Below, one piece after another: positions 6,774 through 13,324 of a DNA stretch of 13,324 nucleotides (the first letter of the stretch is position 1; each line of letters begins with the position of its first letter). Source of the stretch: Halomonas sp. GTDB lineage: Bacteria; Pseudomonadota; Gammaproteobacteria; Pseudomonadales; Oleiphilaceae. The position numbers and the translations under genes were made by a program. Location of the stretch: positions 1-13,324 of the forward strand of contig SLIH01000048.1 of NCBI GenBank assembly GCA_007135745.1, given 5' to 3'. Below the pieces are notes generated by a model. That model had not been told where the DNA came from. It made no database searches and was given only the letters and a program-made list of their open reading frames with translations.

Positions 6774-6787
6774 GGGACATCCGTCCC
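6774..6787 (-). promoter_or_regulatory. GGA-loop hairpin in the ATP-grasp leader (possible CsrA/RsmA site)
   Basis: Read on the minus strand, GGGACGGATGTCCC folds into a 5-bp stem (GGGAC/GTCCC) presenting GGAT in the loop. It lies 24 bases before the ATG and 13 bases before the AGGAG ribosome-binding site. CsrA/RsmA binds GGA in hairpin loops with the context ACA-R-GGA-UGU, and here ACGGAUGU is shared. The loop is four bases rather than the preferred six. The Shine-Dalgarno region supplies further GGA motifs (GGAAAGGAG), an arrangement typical of CsrA-repressed leaders. The binding claim is inference. Confidence 0.35.
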
Positions 6788-6898
6788 CTTGAATAATCGA
6801 GGCAAACTCTTTGTCAGCCGAGCGGCAGGACGTAAGGGCTTACTACGCCCGGGGCTGCATTTCGGATCGCCGCGACTGTACGCCCTGCTGGCGAAAAA

Positions 6899-6907
6899 TG
6901 TTATAAA
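6899..6907 (+). promoter_or_regulatory. hrpB: Candidate extended -10 promoter of hrpB
   Basis: TGTTATAAA is an extended -10 element (TGn followed by TATAAA) 41 bases before the hrpB start codon. The -35 position 17 bases upstream (TACGCC) is poor, which an extended -10 can tolerate. A second AT-rich hexamer, TTATAT, lies at 6917-6922. Confidence 0.4.
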
Positions 6908-6948
6908 CAGAAACCCTTATATCAGCCATCATCGTTGACAGCGAGGCC

Positions 6949-9291
6949 ATGTTACAACCCCTTCCCATTGACTCGTGCAAGGAGCAGTTCACCACCGCCC
7001 TCGCCGAACGCAATCTGGTAGTCACCGCGACAACCGGTTCCGGCAAATCCACCCGGCTTCCCATCTGGTCCCTTGAACAGGGGGCGACCCTGGTGATTGA
7101 GCCGCGCAGGGTGGCCTGTACCGCCCTGGCGAGCTTTCTCGCGGAACAGGATGGCTCCAGCCCGGGAGAGCGCATCGGCTACGCCATCCGCTTCGATCAC
7201 TGCTGCAGTGACGAGACACCGCTGGCCTTCGTGACGCCAGGAATCGCCCTGCGCTGGCTGGCCGAAGGGCGCCTGGAACGCTTCCAGACCATCATCCTGG
7301 ATGAGTTCCATGAACGACGGTGGGATACCGACCTGCTGCTGGCGCTGCTGCGTACCGGGACCCAGCACCGCCTCGTAGTCACCTCCGCAACCATCGCCAC
7401 GGACTCACTCAGCCGTTACCTGAAGGCGGAAGTGCTGTCCGTGCCGGGAAAAACCCACCCGGTCAGCATTTCCTGGGAAGGGCGCGACGAGCGGGCCATG
7501 CCGGACCCCCGGGATCTGGCCCCCCGGGTCGCCCGGGCCGTGAATACCCTGCTGAAGGAAACCAGTGGGCACATCCTGGTGTTCCTGCCGGGGCGGGGCG
7601 AGATCAATCAGGCCCGCGCCGCGCTGGGCAACATCGATGCGGAGGTCTATGCGCTGCACGCCTCGGCTCCGGCTGCAACACAGCGGGCCGCGCTGAGTGA
7701 CGATTCACGGCAACGGGTGATCCTGGCCACCAACGTCGCCGAGACGTCCCTGACCATTCCCGGCGTGACGGCGGTGATCGACAGCGGTCTGGAGCGCCGA
7801 ACCCATCAACGCAACGGCCGCACGGTGCTGGGCCTGAGCCCAATATCCCGGGCCAGCGCTGACCAGCGTAAGGGACGGGCCGGACGCACTGAGCCGGGAC
7901 GGTGCCTGCGTTTGTGGGGCGAACATGCCCCCCTGGCGGACGTCACCCCGCCGGAAATACAGCGCGAGGAGCTGACCGAGCTGGTTCTGGCGGCGGCCTG
8001 CAGTGGACACCGGGCGGAGGACCTGAGCTTCGCCGATCCCTTGCCGGAAAAGTCCCTGACCACAGCGAAACAGCGCCTTCAGACCATGGGCGCGCTCGAC
8101 GACCAGGGACAGGTGACGCACCACGGCCAGACCCTTTTTTCCCTGCCGATCGACAGCTTTTTTGCGCATCTGATCTCCGCCATGCCCGATGCCAAAACCC
8201 GTGGCGACATGGTGGACCTGACCGCCGCCCTCCAGGCTCAGCCCCGGCTCTTCCGGCTGCCGGAACAGGAGGATCAGCGCCAGGCGCTGCAGCAGTGGTG
8301 CCCTACTCCCTGTGACGCCACCACCCTGATCATGGTACTGAGGCAGGTTCCGCCGCAGCCACTGAAGATCGACGCCAATGTCCGGAAAGAAGCCCAACAA
8401 CTGGCTCGGCAGATGCGCCGAAGCCTGGAGCTGCCCGATCTGCCGGCGCATCCTCCCGAGTCGCGCACGACCCTGCTGCGAACGATCCTGTCGGCTTTGC
8501 CGGAGCTGGCTTTTGTCCGTCGGACCCGGCGGCGCCATGCCATGGGCAACGGCCAGCGGGAAGTGACAGTGTCGGATCATTCGCGCATGGGCGAGGACAT
8601 AGAAGCGGCACTGGTTCTGGACGATCACAGTGTGCCCGGCAAACAGGGTCACCGGCAGACACTCACCATTGCCACCTGCCTCGCCCCCATTCCCCTGCAG
8701 TGGCTGGCGGAAGCGGAGCTGGGAGAGATCCGGCTGAACGGTGTGACCCTGAGCGGGGACGGTCCGGTGGTGACGCGGGAACGGCTCTACGCCGAACGGG
8801 TCATCGACACCCAGGAAACCGTGCCCGGCGGCGGGGAGCTGCGCCAGGCCCTGGCCGAGCTGATCCTGCGCGGGGATTTACTCGCCCCCGCTGGTGAAAA
8901 ACTGCGGGAGGATCTGCGCCAATGGTCGCTCTATGTGGCCATGGGGCACGCCGAAGGCGAGGTGCCCGAAACGGCCGAGGCCTGGCTGATCAACCGACTG
9001 GCACAGCTGGGCGTGGAGGAAGCGGGCGACGAAATCCTGCTGGAGCCGGACGATCTGGTATTCGAGGGTATTCCGGAGTGGGAACGGGAGGAGTTCGACC
9101 GACGTTATCCGGCGTTGGTTTCGCTTGGGGATCTGGTGATGGATGTTACCTACGAGCCCAAGGCACGGCGCATTACGCTGGATCGTCGCCATGGCACCCG
9201 CAAAGCCGAACCCAAGCGCTGGGAGCTGCCGGCATGGAAGGGGTGGAAGGTTCGGTATCGGCGGGGGAGTCGGGTGGTGGATGTTCTGTAA
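6949..9291 (+). CDS. hrpB: ATP-dependent helicase HrpB (DExH, DEAH/RHA type)
   Basis: A cytosolic superfamily-2 helicase, a bacterial relative of the RNA DEAH/RHA helicases; its precise substrate in bacteria is not settled. The 780-residue protein shows the motifs in order: Walker A ATTGSGKST (27-35), DEFHER (motif II, 118-123), SAT (146-148), then NVAETSLTIPGVTAVIDSGLER (motifs IV-V region, near 260-285) and QRKGRAGRTEPGRCLRLW (motif VI). The C-terminal third has the HrpB-specific domain, with PLQWLAEAELGEIRLNG and a basic tail. HrpB proteins are usually around 800-840 residues, so this one is slightly short but not truncated. The only likely start is ATG 6949; GAGG sits just 2 bases before it, an unusually tight spacing that suggests weak initiation. 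It is divergent from the ATP-grasp gene and followed by pbpG after 169 bases. Confidence 0.96.
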   Translation: MLQPLPIDSCKEQFTTALAERNLVVTATTGSGKSTRLPIWSLEQGATLVIEPRRVACTALASFLAEQDGSSPGERIGYAIRFDHCCSDETPLAFVTPGIALRWLAEGRLERFQTIILDEFHERRWDTDLLLALLRTGTQHRLVVTSATIATDSLSRYLKAEVLSVPGKTHPVSISWEGRDERAMPDPRDLAPRVARAVNTLLKETSGHILVFLPGRGEINQARAALGNIDAEVYALHASAPAATQRAALSDDSRQRVILATNVAETSLTIPGVTAVIDSGLERRTHQRNGRTVLGLSPISRASADQRKGRAGRTEPGRCLRLWGEHAPLADVTPPEIQREELTELVLAAACSGHRAEDLSFADPLPEKSLTTAKQRLQTMGALDDQGQVTHHGQTLFSLPIDSFFAHLISAMPDAKTRGDMVDLTAALQAQPRLFRLPEQEDQRQALQQWCPTPCDATTLIMVLRQVPPQPLKIDANVRKEAQQLARQMRRSLELPDLPAHPPESRTTLLRTILSALPELAFVRRTRRRHAMGNGQREVTVSDHSRMGEDIEAALVLDDHSVPGKQGHRQTLTIATCLAPIPLQWLAEAELGEIRLNGVTLSGDGPVVTRERLYAERVIDTQETVPGGGELRQALAELILRGDLLAPAGEKLREDLRQWSLYVAMGHAEGEVPETAEAWLINRLAQLGVEEAGDEILLEPDDLVFEGIPEWEREEFDRRYPALVSLGDLVMDVTYEPKARRITLDRRHGTRKAEPKRWELPAWKGWKVRYRRGSRVVDVL

Positions 9292-9460
9292 ATGTTGCAG
9301 GTTACGGGTTGGCGGTTAAAAGTATGCGTAGAGTGCGGTGAGTGGAGTCAACCGCATCAGTTGGCTTTACGGAAGATTAAATCTTGCCCAGCCGGGTTCT
9401 GGGTTGGACGGGTCTGTGGAACAATGCGGATAGATTTTAATAAGAAGACTGTATAAGTTA

Positions 9461-10381
9461 ATGATTATGCGCTATCGAATCCTCGGCTTTTGCCTTGTTC
9501 CCCTGCTGCTTCTTGCCAGCCTGAGCCACGCTCGGGATCTGGACCCTGCCAATCTCCAGCTGGCTTCGGTCCATGCACTGGTGATGGACCTGGAAACAGG
9601 CGAACTTCTGCATAACAAGCATGATGACGTTCCGGCACCCATCGCCTCACTGACCAAGATAATGACCGCCCTGGTGGTTCTGGAGTCCGGGTTGCCCATG
9701 AATGAGTACGTGACCATTGTCGAGCGCGACCGACCGGCACCGGTCAATGCCTTTTCCCGTATCCGCCCAGGCTCCGAGGCCCGGCGCCAGGATCTGGTGC
9801 GTATTACGCTGATGGCCTCCGAAAACCTGGCCGCGCACGTACTGGCACGGCAGTTTCCCGGTGGCTTTGATGCCTTTGTGCAGGCAATGAACGACAAAGC
9901 CGCCGAACTGGGCATGCAGAACACCACCTTTGTTGACCCCAGCGGCCTGTCATCGAACAACGTCTCCACGGCGGCAGACCTTGCCCTGCTTCTGCAGGCG
10001 GCCTGGAAGCACGAGCTCATTCGTGATCTTTCCACAACCCGCTATCACACGGTTCATTTCCGCAGCCCCCGTTATCAGAAGCGCTACGGCAACACCAATG
10101 TGCTGGTGCACCGGGGCCGCTGGGACGTGGGCCTGACCAAGACGGGTTATCTCAACGACGCCGGACGCTGCCTGATGATGGCAACCCACATAGACGACCG
10201 CCCGGTGGGCATGGTGCTTCTCAACTCCTTTGGTAAACGAACCCCTCTGGGTGACGCAGGACGCATCCGGCGCTGGATTGAAACCGGCCACGGTGGTTCA
10301 GTAGCAGGCGCGGCACTGCGACACGAGCAGGAACATACGGCCAGACTCCAGAGCGCTTCACAACAGGCGGCCGCTGATTAA
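9461..10381 (+). CDS. pbpG: D-alanyl-D-alanine endopeptidase PbpG (PBP7)
   Basis: A periplasmic low-molecular-weight penicillin-binding protein of the S11 peptidase family, which cleaves D-Ala-mDAP cross-links in peptidoglycan. The 306-residue precursor begins with a signal peptide: short basic start MIMRYR, hydrophobic core LGFCLVPLLLLASL, probable cleavage after SHA near residue 24. All three active-site motifs are present: SLTK at 63-66 (nucleophile Ser63), SEN at 120-122 and KTG at 227-229. The length agrees with PbpG rather than the longer DacA/DacC carboxypeptidases, which carry a C-terminal membrane anchor; none is seen here, the tail being polar (Gln/Ala/Glu-rich). ATG 9467 is an alternative start two codons in. 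No strong ribosome-binding site is visible for either; AAGAAG lies about 14-20 bases upstream. No terminator with a T-run follows before the next gene. Confidence 0.94.
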   Translation: MIMRYRILGFCLVPLLLLASLSHARDLDPANLQLASVHALVMDLETGELLHNKHDDVPAPIASLTKIMTALVVLESGLPMNEYVTIVERDRPAPVNAFSRIRPGSEARRQDLVRITLMASENLAAHVLARQFPGGFDAFVQAMNDKAAELGMQNTTFVDPSGLSSNNVSTAADLALLLQAAWKHELIRDLSTTRYHTVHFRSPRYQKRYGNTNVLVHRGRWDVGLTKTGYLNDAGRCLMMATHIDDRPVGMVLLNSFGKRTPLGDAGRIRRWIETGHGGSVAGAALRHEQEHTARLQSASQQAAAD

Positions 10382-10411
10382 CTATTGTTCAGCGTTTGCT
10401 GGATTCTTGAC

Positions 10412-10417
10412 TATACT
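10412..10417 (+). promoter_or_regulatory. Candidate -10 element (TATACT) for the large kinase-like gene
   Basis: TATACT lies in an AT-rich patch in the 143 bases between pbpG and the GTG start of the next gene, 107 bases before that start. TTGTTC at 10385-10390 is a possible but too distant -35 (21-base spacer). The assignment is weak and rests mainly on position. Confidence 0.3.
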
Positions 10418-10446
10418 TTCGGGTCAGTGTCTGAAGAACAGAGAAG

Positions 10447-10476
10447 ACCCGGGCGCTGCACGCACAAGGCCCGGGT
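10447..10476 (+). repeat. GC-rich inverted repeat in the kinase-gene leader
   Basis: ACCCGGGC (10447-10454) and GCCCGGGT (10469-10476) form a perfect 8-bp stem around a 14-base loop. Each arm contains the palindrome CCCGGG, so alternative pairings are possible. There is no T-run, so it is unlikely to be an efficient intrinsic terminator for pbpG. It lies 48 bases before the GTG start and may be a leader structure or an RNA-stabilising element. Confidence 0.4.
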
Positions 10477-10524
10477 TACCTGGCTCAGACTCCAGAAGTC
10501 CTTTGGCACCCGGATGGAATCGCA

Positions 10525-13324
10525 GTGCAGTCACCTCCCGACGATACCCTCACACCACCAGGGTTCACCCTTACGGGTGAAATTCACAGCGGCCGCTTCT
10601 CCCGTATTTACCAGGCCAGATCCGATAAAGGGGATCAAAAGCTCATCCTGAAGGCCATGGAGAGGGAGGCAGTCCCGACAGAGGCCCTGGCAGCGCTGGA
10701 GCATGAGTATCAGTTGCTGTCCCATTACGAACCCGCTATCGCACCTCGAACACTCAGCATGGAGACTCGCGGTGGTTATGCCGTAAGCATCATGGAGTCT
10801 ATCGAGGGACAGACACTGGCAGAGATGTCCCGCCCGGAGCCTGACGAGTTAGCACGGATCATCCTGGCCCTTACCCGGGCTCTCACCTGCATCCACGAGC
10901 AGGACATCGTTCACGGCAACCTGCTGCCCCACCATCTGATGCTTCGCCACGAGGATGGCACTGGAGTGCTGTTCGATTTCAGCCATGCCTCCAGCCCTGG
11001 CCACAGTCCTGACGAAACGCAGACGCCGCCGGTTGGTCAGGAAACCCTGCCCTACCGTGCCCCCGAATTGCTGCGTACCGGTGAAACACCGCGAGATCCA
11101 CGCAGCGACCTGTACAGTCTGGGAGTCTGCCTGTATGAATGGCTCAGCGGTTCCCAGCCGTTCCGCGCCGCCGACGAGCTGGAAACCATGCACCACCAGG
11201 TGGCACGCGAAGCGCCCCCACTGCATGAAGTCACCCCCGACATCCCTCCCGCGCTTTCGCGGATTGTGCAACGGCTGATGGCGAAGAATCCCGCAGAACG
11301 CTTCCAGAACACAAGGGAGCTGGAGGATCACCTTCATGCCTGGATGGCCCATCCGGATTCAAGGTCGGATGCGCCAACTGAAGAAGCTGATGGGTACCAT
11401 CTTGCCCGGCTGCACAACCCGGGTCTCTTCGGGCGCGAACGGGAACAGCGGGTTCTGGAAGAAACGTTCGACCGGGTCATGGCCGGCGGCCGGGAGCTGG
11501 CACTGGTGGGCGGGTCAGCCGGGGTCGGAAAAACCTCGCTCATCAATGAATTCAGGCCCCGGCTCCGCGCCCAGGGCGGCATCTGGATCAGCGGCAAGTT
11601 CGACCAGCTGGGTCGCGACCTGCCCTATAGCGCAATAGTCGAGGCCTTTCGACGCGAGGTGCGTCAGTGGCTGTCGGAAAATGACAGCTCCCTGGCCCGG
11701 CACGCGGAAAGGCTGCATCTGCACCTGGGCAGCAACCTGGGGCTGATGACCGGTCTGATTCCGGAGCTCGCGCTGATCACGGGAGAGGAAGGCCCCCAGG
11801 AGGAAGCCGTATCCTTTGACGAAGCCCGCAACCGTTTCGTCCGCGCCTTCCTGAATTTCATGAGCCTTTTCTGCGACCAGAACAGGCCCCTGGTCCTTTT
11901 CCTGGATGACCTGCAATGGATGGATGCCGCCTCAATCAGCCTGCTGGAGGCGATGCTGCGGGAGCACACTCTGGATCGGCTTCTGATTCTCGGTGCCTAT
12001 CGGGACGATGAGACGGATCATAACCATCCGGTCAATTTTCTGGTGGAGGCACTACACCATTCCAACCTGGCCATCACTGAAATTCACCTGACACCGTTGC
12101 AGCGTGAAGCCGTCATCCGCATGCTCTGCGCCATGCTCAATGCCCGTCGGGATCCCGCCCTTCCTCTCGCGGACCTGCTGATGCCCAGAACCCAGGGCAA
12201 TCCTTTCTACATCCACCAGTTCCTGAGGACGCTCCAGCGCCGCGGGCTATTGCGCTACAACACAACACAACAACACTGGGACTGGGATATCGACAGTATC
12301 CGCCAGGCTCCCCTGCCGGATAACCTCGTCGCCCTCATCATTGATCAGCTTGAGCAGCTGCCCGAACTCGAAGCCGACCTACTCAGCCTCGCCGCCTGCC
12401 TGGGCAGCCGCTTCTCCCTGGAACAACTGGCACGCTATCACGACAGTTCCACGGACTCGATTCGGAAGGAATTGACCCAGCCCCTTGCCCAGGGACTGAT
12501 ATTCCCCAGCGGACGCGACCGCCCAACCCAGCGTTACAGCTTTGCCCATGACCGAATTCAGGAGGCAGCCTATGAACGGCTGGAGCCGCTGCAGCGACTC
12601 CAGGCCCATCTGAGGTTTGGTCGTCAACTGCTGAATGCAACCGATCCGGACAAAGAGCAGTTGATGGAGGCAGCCAGCCAACTCAACCTGGGCCTGGCGC
12701 TGATCACTGATGAAATCGAACGCGAGCAGGTAGCGGAACTCAACCTGGAGGTCGGACGCAAGGCACGCCAGGCGGCAGCTTTCGATACGGCTTTCAACTA
12801 TTTCTGGAATGGCCTTGAGCTGCTTGGGCCGGAGGGACGCACCAAACGCCATCGGCTGTGGCTGGATCTCAACGTGGCCGGTGCGGATGCCGCCTATCTT
12901 GCCAACCGCCACGATGCCCTGCAGGAACTGGCTGACAATGTACGCAAGCATGGGGGCTCCCACACCGCCACGCTGCATATCTACGAAATACTGCTCACAG
13001 CGGCACTGTCACGAAATGACCTGCAGCAGGCGATGGAGTTGGGTTACGAAGTCACGGATCTCATGGGCGTGCACCTGCCGCGAAATCCGGGGGTGAGTCA
13101 GGTAATCTGGCATATGGGACGAGCACGTCTGGCACTGGGCGCACGCTCAATTGAATCACTCGCCCATCACACGGCCGCCGTATCGGCAACGCATGAAGCC
13201 AGCCTGAGCATACTGCGCAAACTCACCAATGTTGCCTACTGGGCCAGCCCGAACCTGGTGCCTGTTCTGGTCGCCCATCAGTTGCGCCTGACATTGAAAC
13301 ACGGCAACAACTACCAGTCGCCCA
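10525..13324 (+). CDS. Giant kinase-like/AAA ATPase signalling protein (sensor-kinase family), 3' end outside window
   Basis: 933 codons are visible and the frame is open at the right edge. The start is GTG 10525; no ATG lies in frame until 10657 (inside the kinase fold), and an in-frame stop at 10432 bounds it upstream. Residues about 14-275 form a Ser/Thr-kinase-like domain: glycine loop GEIHSGRFSRIY, Lys43, Glu61, HGN at 130-132, DFS at 151-153, APE at 179-181 and DLYSLG at 195-200. Residues about 300-560 form an AAA_16-type ATPase with Walker A GSAGVGKT (330-337) and Walker B LVLFLDDLQWMD. The rest, to 933, is helical and TPR-like. This order matches the family of Ser/Thr kinase, ATPase, GAF and histidine kinase proteins (HstK-like); GAF and histidine kinase parts would lie beyond the window. 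The kinase has HGN instead of HRD and lacks the following Lys and Asn, so it is probably catalytically dead. Confidence 0.9.
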   Translation, partial: MQSPPDDTLTPPGFTLTGEIHSGRFSRIYQARSDKGDQKLILKAMEREAVPTEALAALEHEYQLLSHYEPAIAPRTLSMETRGGYAVSIMESIEGQTLAEMSRPEPDELARIILALTRALTCIHEQDIVHGNLLPHHLMLRHEDGTGVLFDFSHASSPGHSPDETQTPPVGQETLPYRAPELLRTGETPRDPRSDLYSLGVCLYEWLSGSQPFRAADELETMHHQVAREAPPLHEVTPDIPPALSRIVQRLMAKNPAERFQNTRELEDHLHAWMAHPDSRSDAPTEEADGYHLARLHNPGLFGREREQRVLEETFDRVMAGGRELALVGGSAGVGKTSLINEFRPRLRAQGGIWISGKFDQLGRDLPYSAIVEAFRREVRQWLSENDSSLARHAERLHLHLGSNLGLMTGLIPELALITGEEGPQEEAVSFDEARNRFVRAFLNFMSLFCDQNRPLVLFLDDLQWMDAASISLLEAMLREHTLDRLLILGAYRDDETDHNHPVNFLVEALHHSNLAITEIHLTPLQREAVIRMLCAMLNARRDPALPLADLLMPRTQGNPFYIHQFLRTLQRRGLLRYNTTQQHWDWDIDSIRQAPLPDNLVALIIDQLEQLPELEADLLSLAACLGSRFSLEQLARYHDSSTDSIRKELTQPLAQGLIFPSGRDRPTQRYSFAHDRIQEAAYERLEPLQRLQAHLRFGRQLLNATDPDKEQLMEAASQLNLGLALITDEIEREQVAELNLEVGRKARQAAAFDTAFNYFWNGLELLGPEGRTKRHRLWLDLNVAGADAAYLANRHDALQELADNVRKHGGSHTATLHIYEILLTAALSRNDLQQAMELGYEVTDLMGVHLPRNPGVSQVIWHMGRARLALGARSIESLAHHTAAVSATHEASLSILRKLTNVAYWASPNLVPVLVAHQLRLTLKHGNNYQSP
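10564..10581 (+). repeat. Hairpin inside the first codons of the kinase-like gene
   Basis: TTCACCC (10564-10570) and GGGTGAA (10575-10581) form a perfect 7-bp stem with loop TTAC. It starts 37 bases after the first base of the GTG start codon, within codons 14-19. A stable stem here can influence initiation, but it may simply reflect coding constraints. Confidence 0.3.

Noticed and set aside
5553..6938. Long open frame (461 codons) on the plus strand opposite the ATP-grasp gene
   Set aside because: It is antisense to a gene with clear ATP-grasp motifs, ribosome-binding site and terminator. Its translation has no recognisable domain and is explained by GC-rich codon use on the other strand.
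7705..8652. Open frame of 315 codons on the minus strand inside hrpB
   Set aside because: hrpB is complete with all helicase motifs, and the antisense product shows no domain or start signal.
9387..9403. CCCAG/CTGGG hairpin between hrpB and pbpG
   Set aside because: It is only 5 bp with a 7-base loop, no T-tract, and lies about 95 bases past the hrpB stop. It is not convincing as a terminator.
10385..10651. 88-codon plus-strand frame just after pbpG
   Set aside because: It overlaps in another phase the start of the kinase-like gene, whose glycine loop and beta-3 lysine are encoded in the other frame. Its own product resembles nothing.
1..13324. Search for tRNA, rRNA, CRISPR repeats, IS ends, phage or defence genes
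   Set aside because: No cloverleaf, repeat array, transposase motif or terminal inverted repeat pair was recognised. All substantial frames are housekeeping, transport or signalling genes.

Overview
The window looks like a chromosomal segment of a GC-rich gammaproteobacterium, probably from the Marinobacter/Halomonas/Pseudomonas side of the class. This rests on gene content: a cyanide-insensitive-type cytochrome bd oxidase, a PA0069-type radical SAM protein behind a LexA box, HrpB, PbpG and a YjfB-like motility protein. The genus cannot be fixed from the sequence alone. No rRNA, tRNA, IS element, CRISPR array or phage gene is visible. Gene density is high, and no gene-free stretch exceeds 300 bases; the longest is 5235-5525.

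Left part (1-3815, minus strand): a tightly packed operon cydA-cydB-(cydD) encodes a quinol oxidase of the short-Q-loop (CIO) class. The gene overlapping the end of cydB begins like the ABC exporter subunit CydD and runs off the left edge. Upstream of cydA is a 12-TM MFS transporter on the same strand, separated by 141 bases that include an AT-rich probable promoter.

Middle (3816-6749): the MFS gene and a radical SAM gene of the PA0069/SplB-like family are divergent. The 107 bp between them hold a near-consensus LexA operator (CTGT-N8-ACAG) that could put both genes under SOS control. After the radical SAM gene come, on the minus strand, a 73-residue YjfB-like putative motility protein and a stand-alone ATP-grasp ligase of unknown substrate. 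The ligase gene has a clear intrinsic terminator and a GGA-loop hairpin in its leader.

Right part (6949-13324, plus strand): hrpB (DExH helicase), pbpG (PBP7-type D,D-endopeptidase with a signal peptide), then the first 933 codons of a very large signalling protein. This has a Ser/Thr-kinase-like domain, an AAA_16-type ATPase and a helical-repeat region, the layout of the kinase/ATPase/sensor-histidine-kinase family. Its kinase domain lacks the catalytic aspartate (HGN in place of HRD) and has DFS in place of DFG, so it is a predicted pseudokinase. Its C-terminus lies outside the window.

The observations most worth checking are the LexA-controlled divergent pair, the degenerate kinase domain of the giant sensor, and the orphan ATP-grasp gene with its structured leader.
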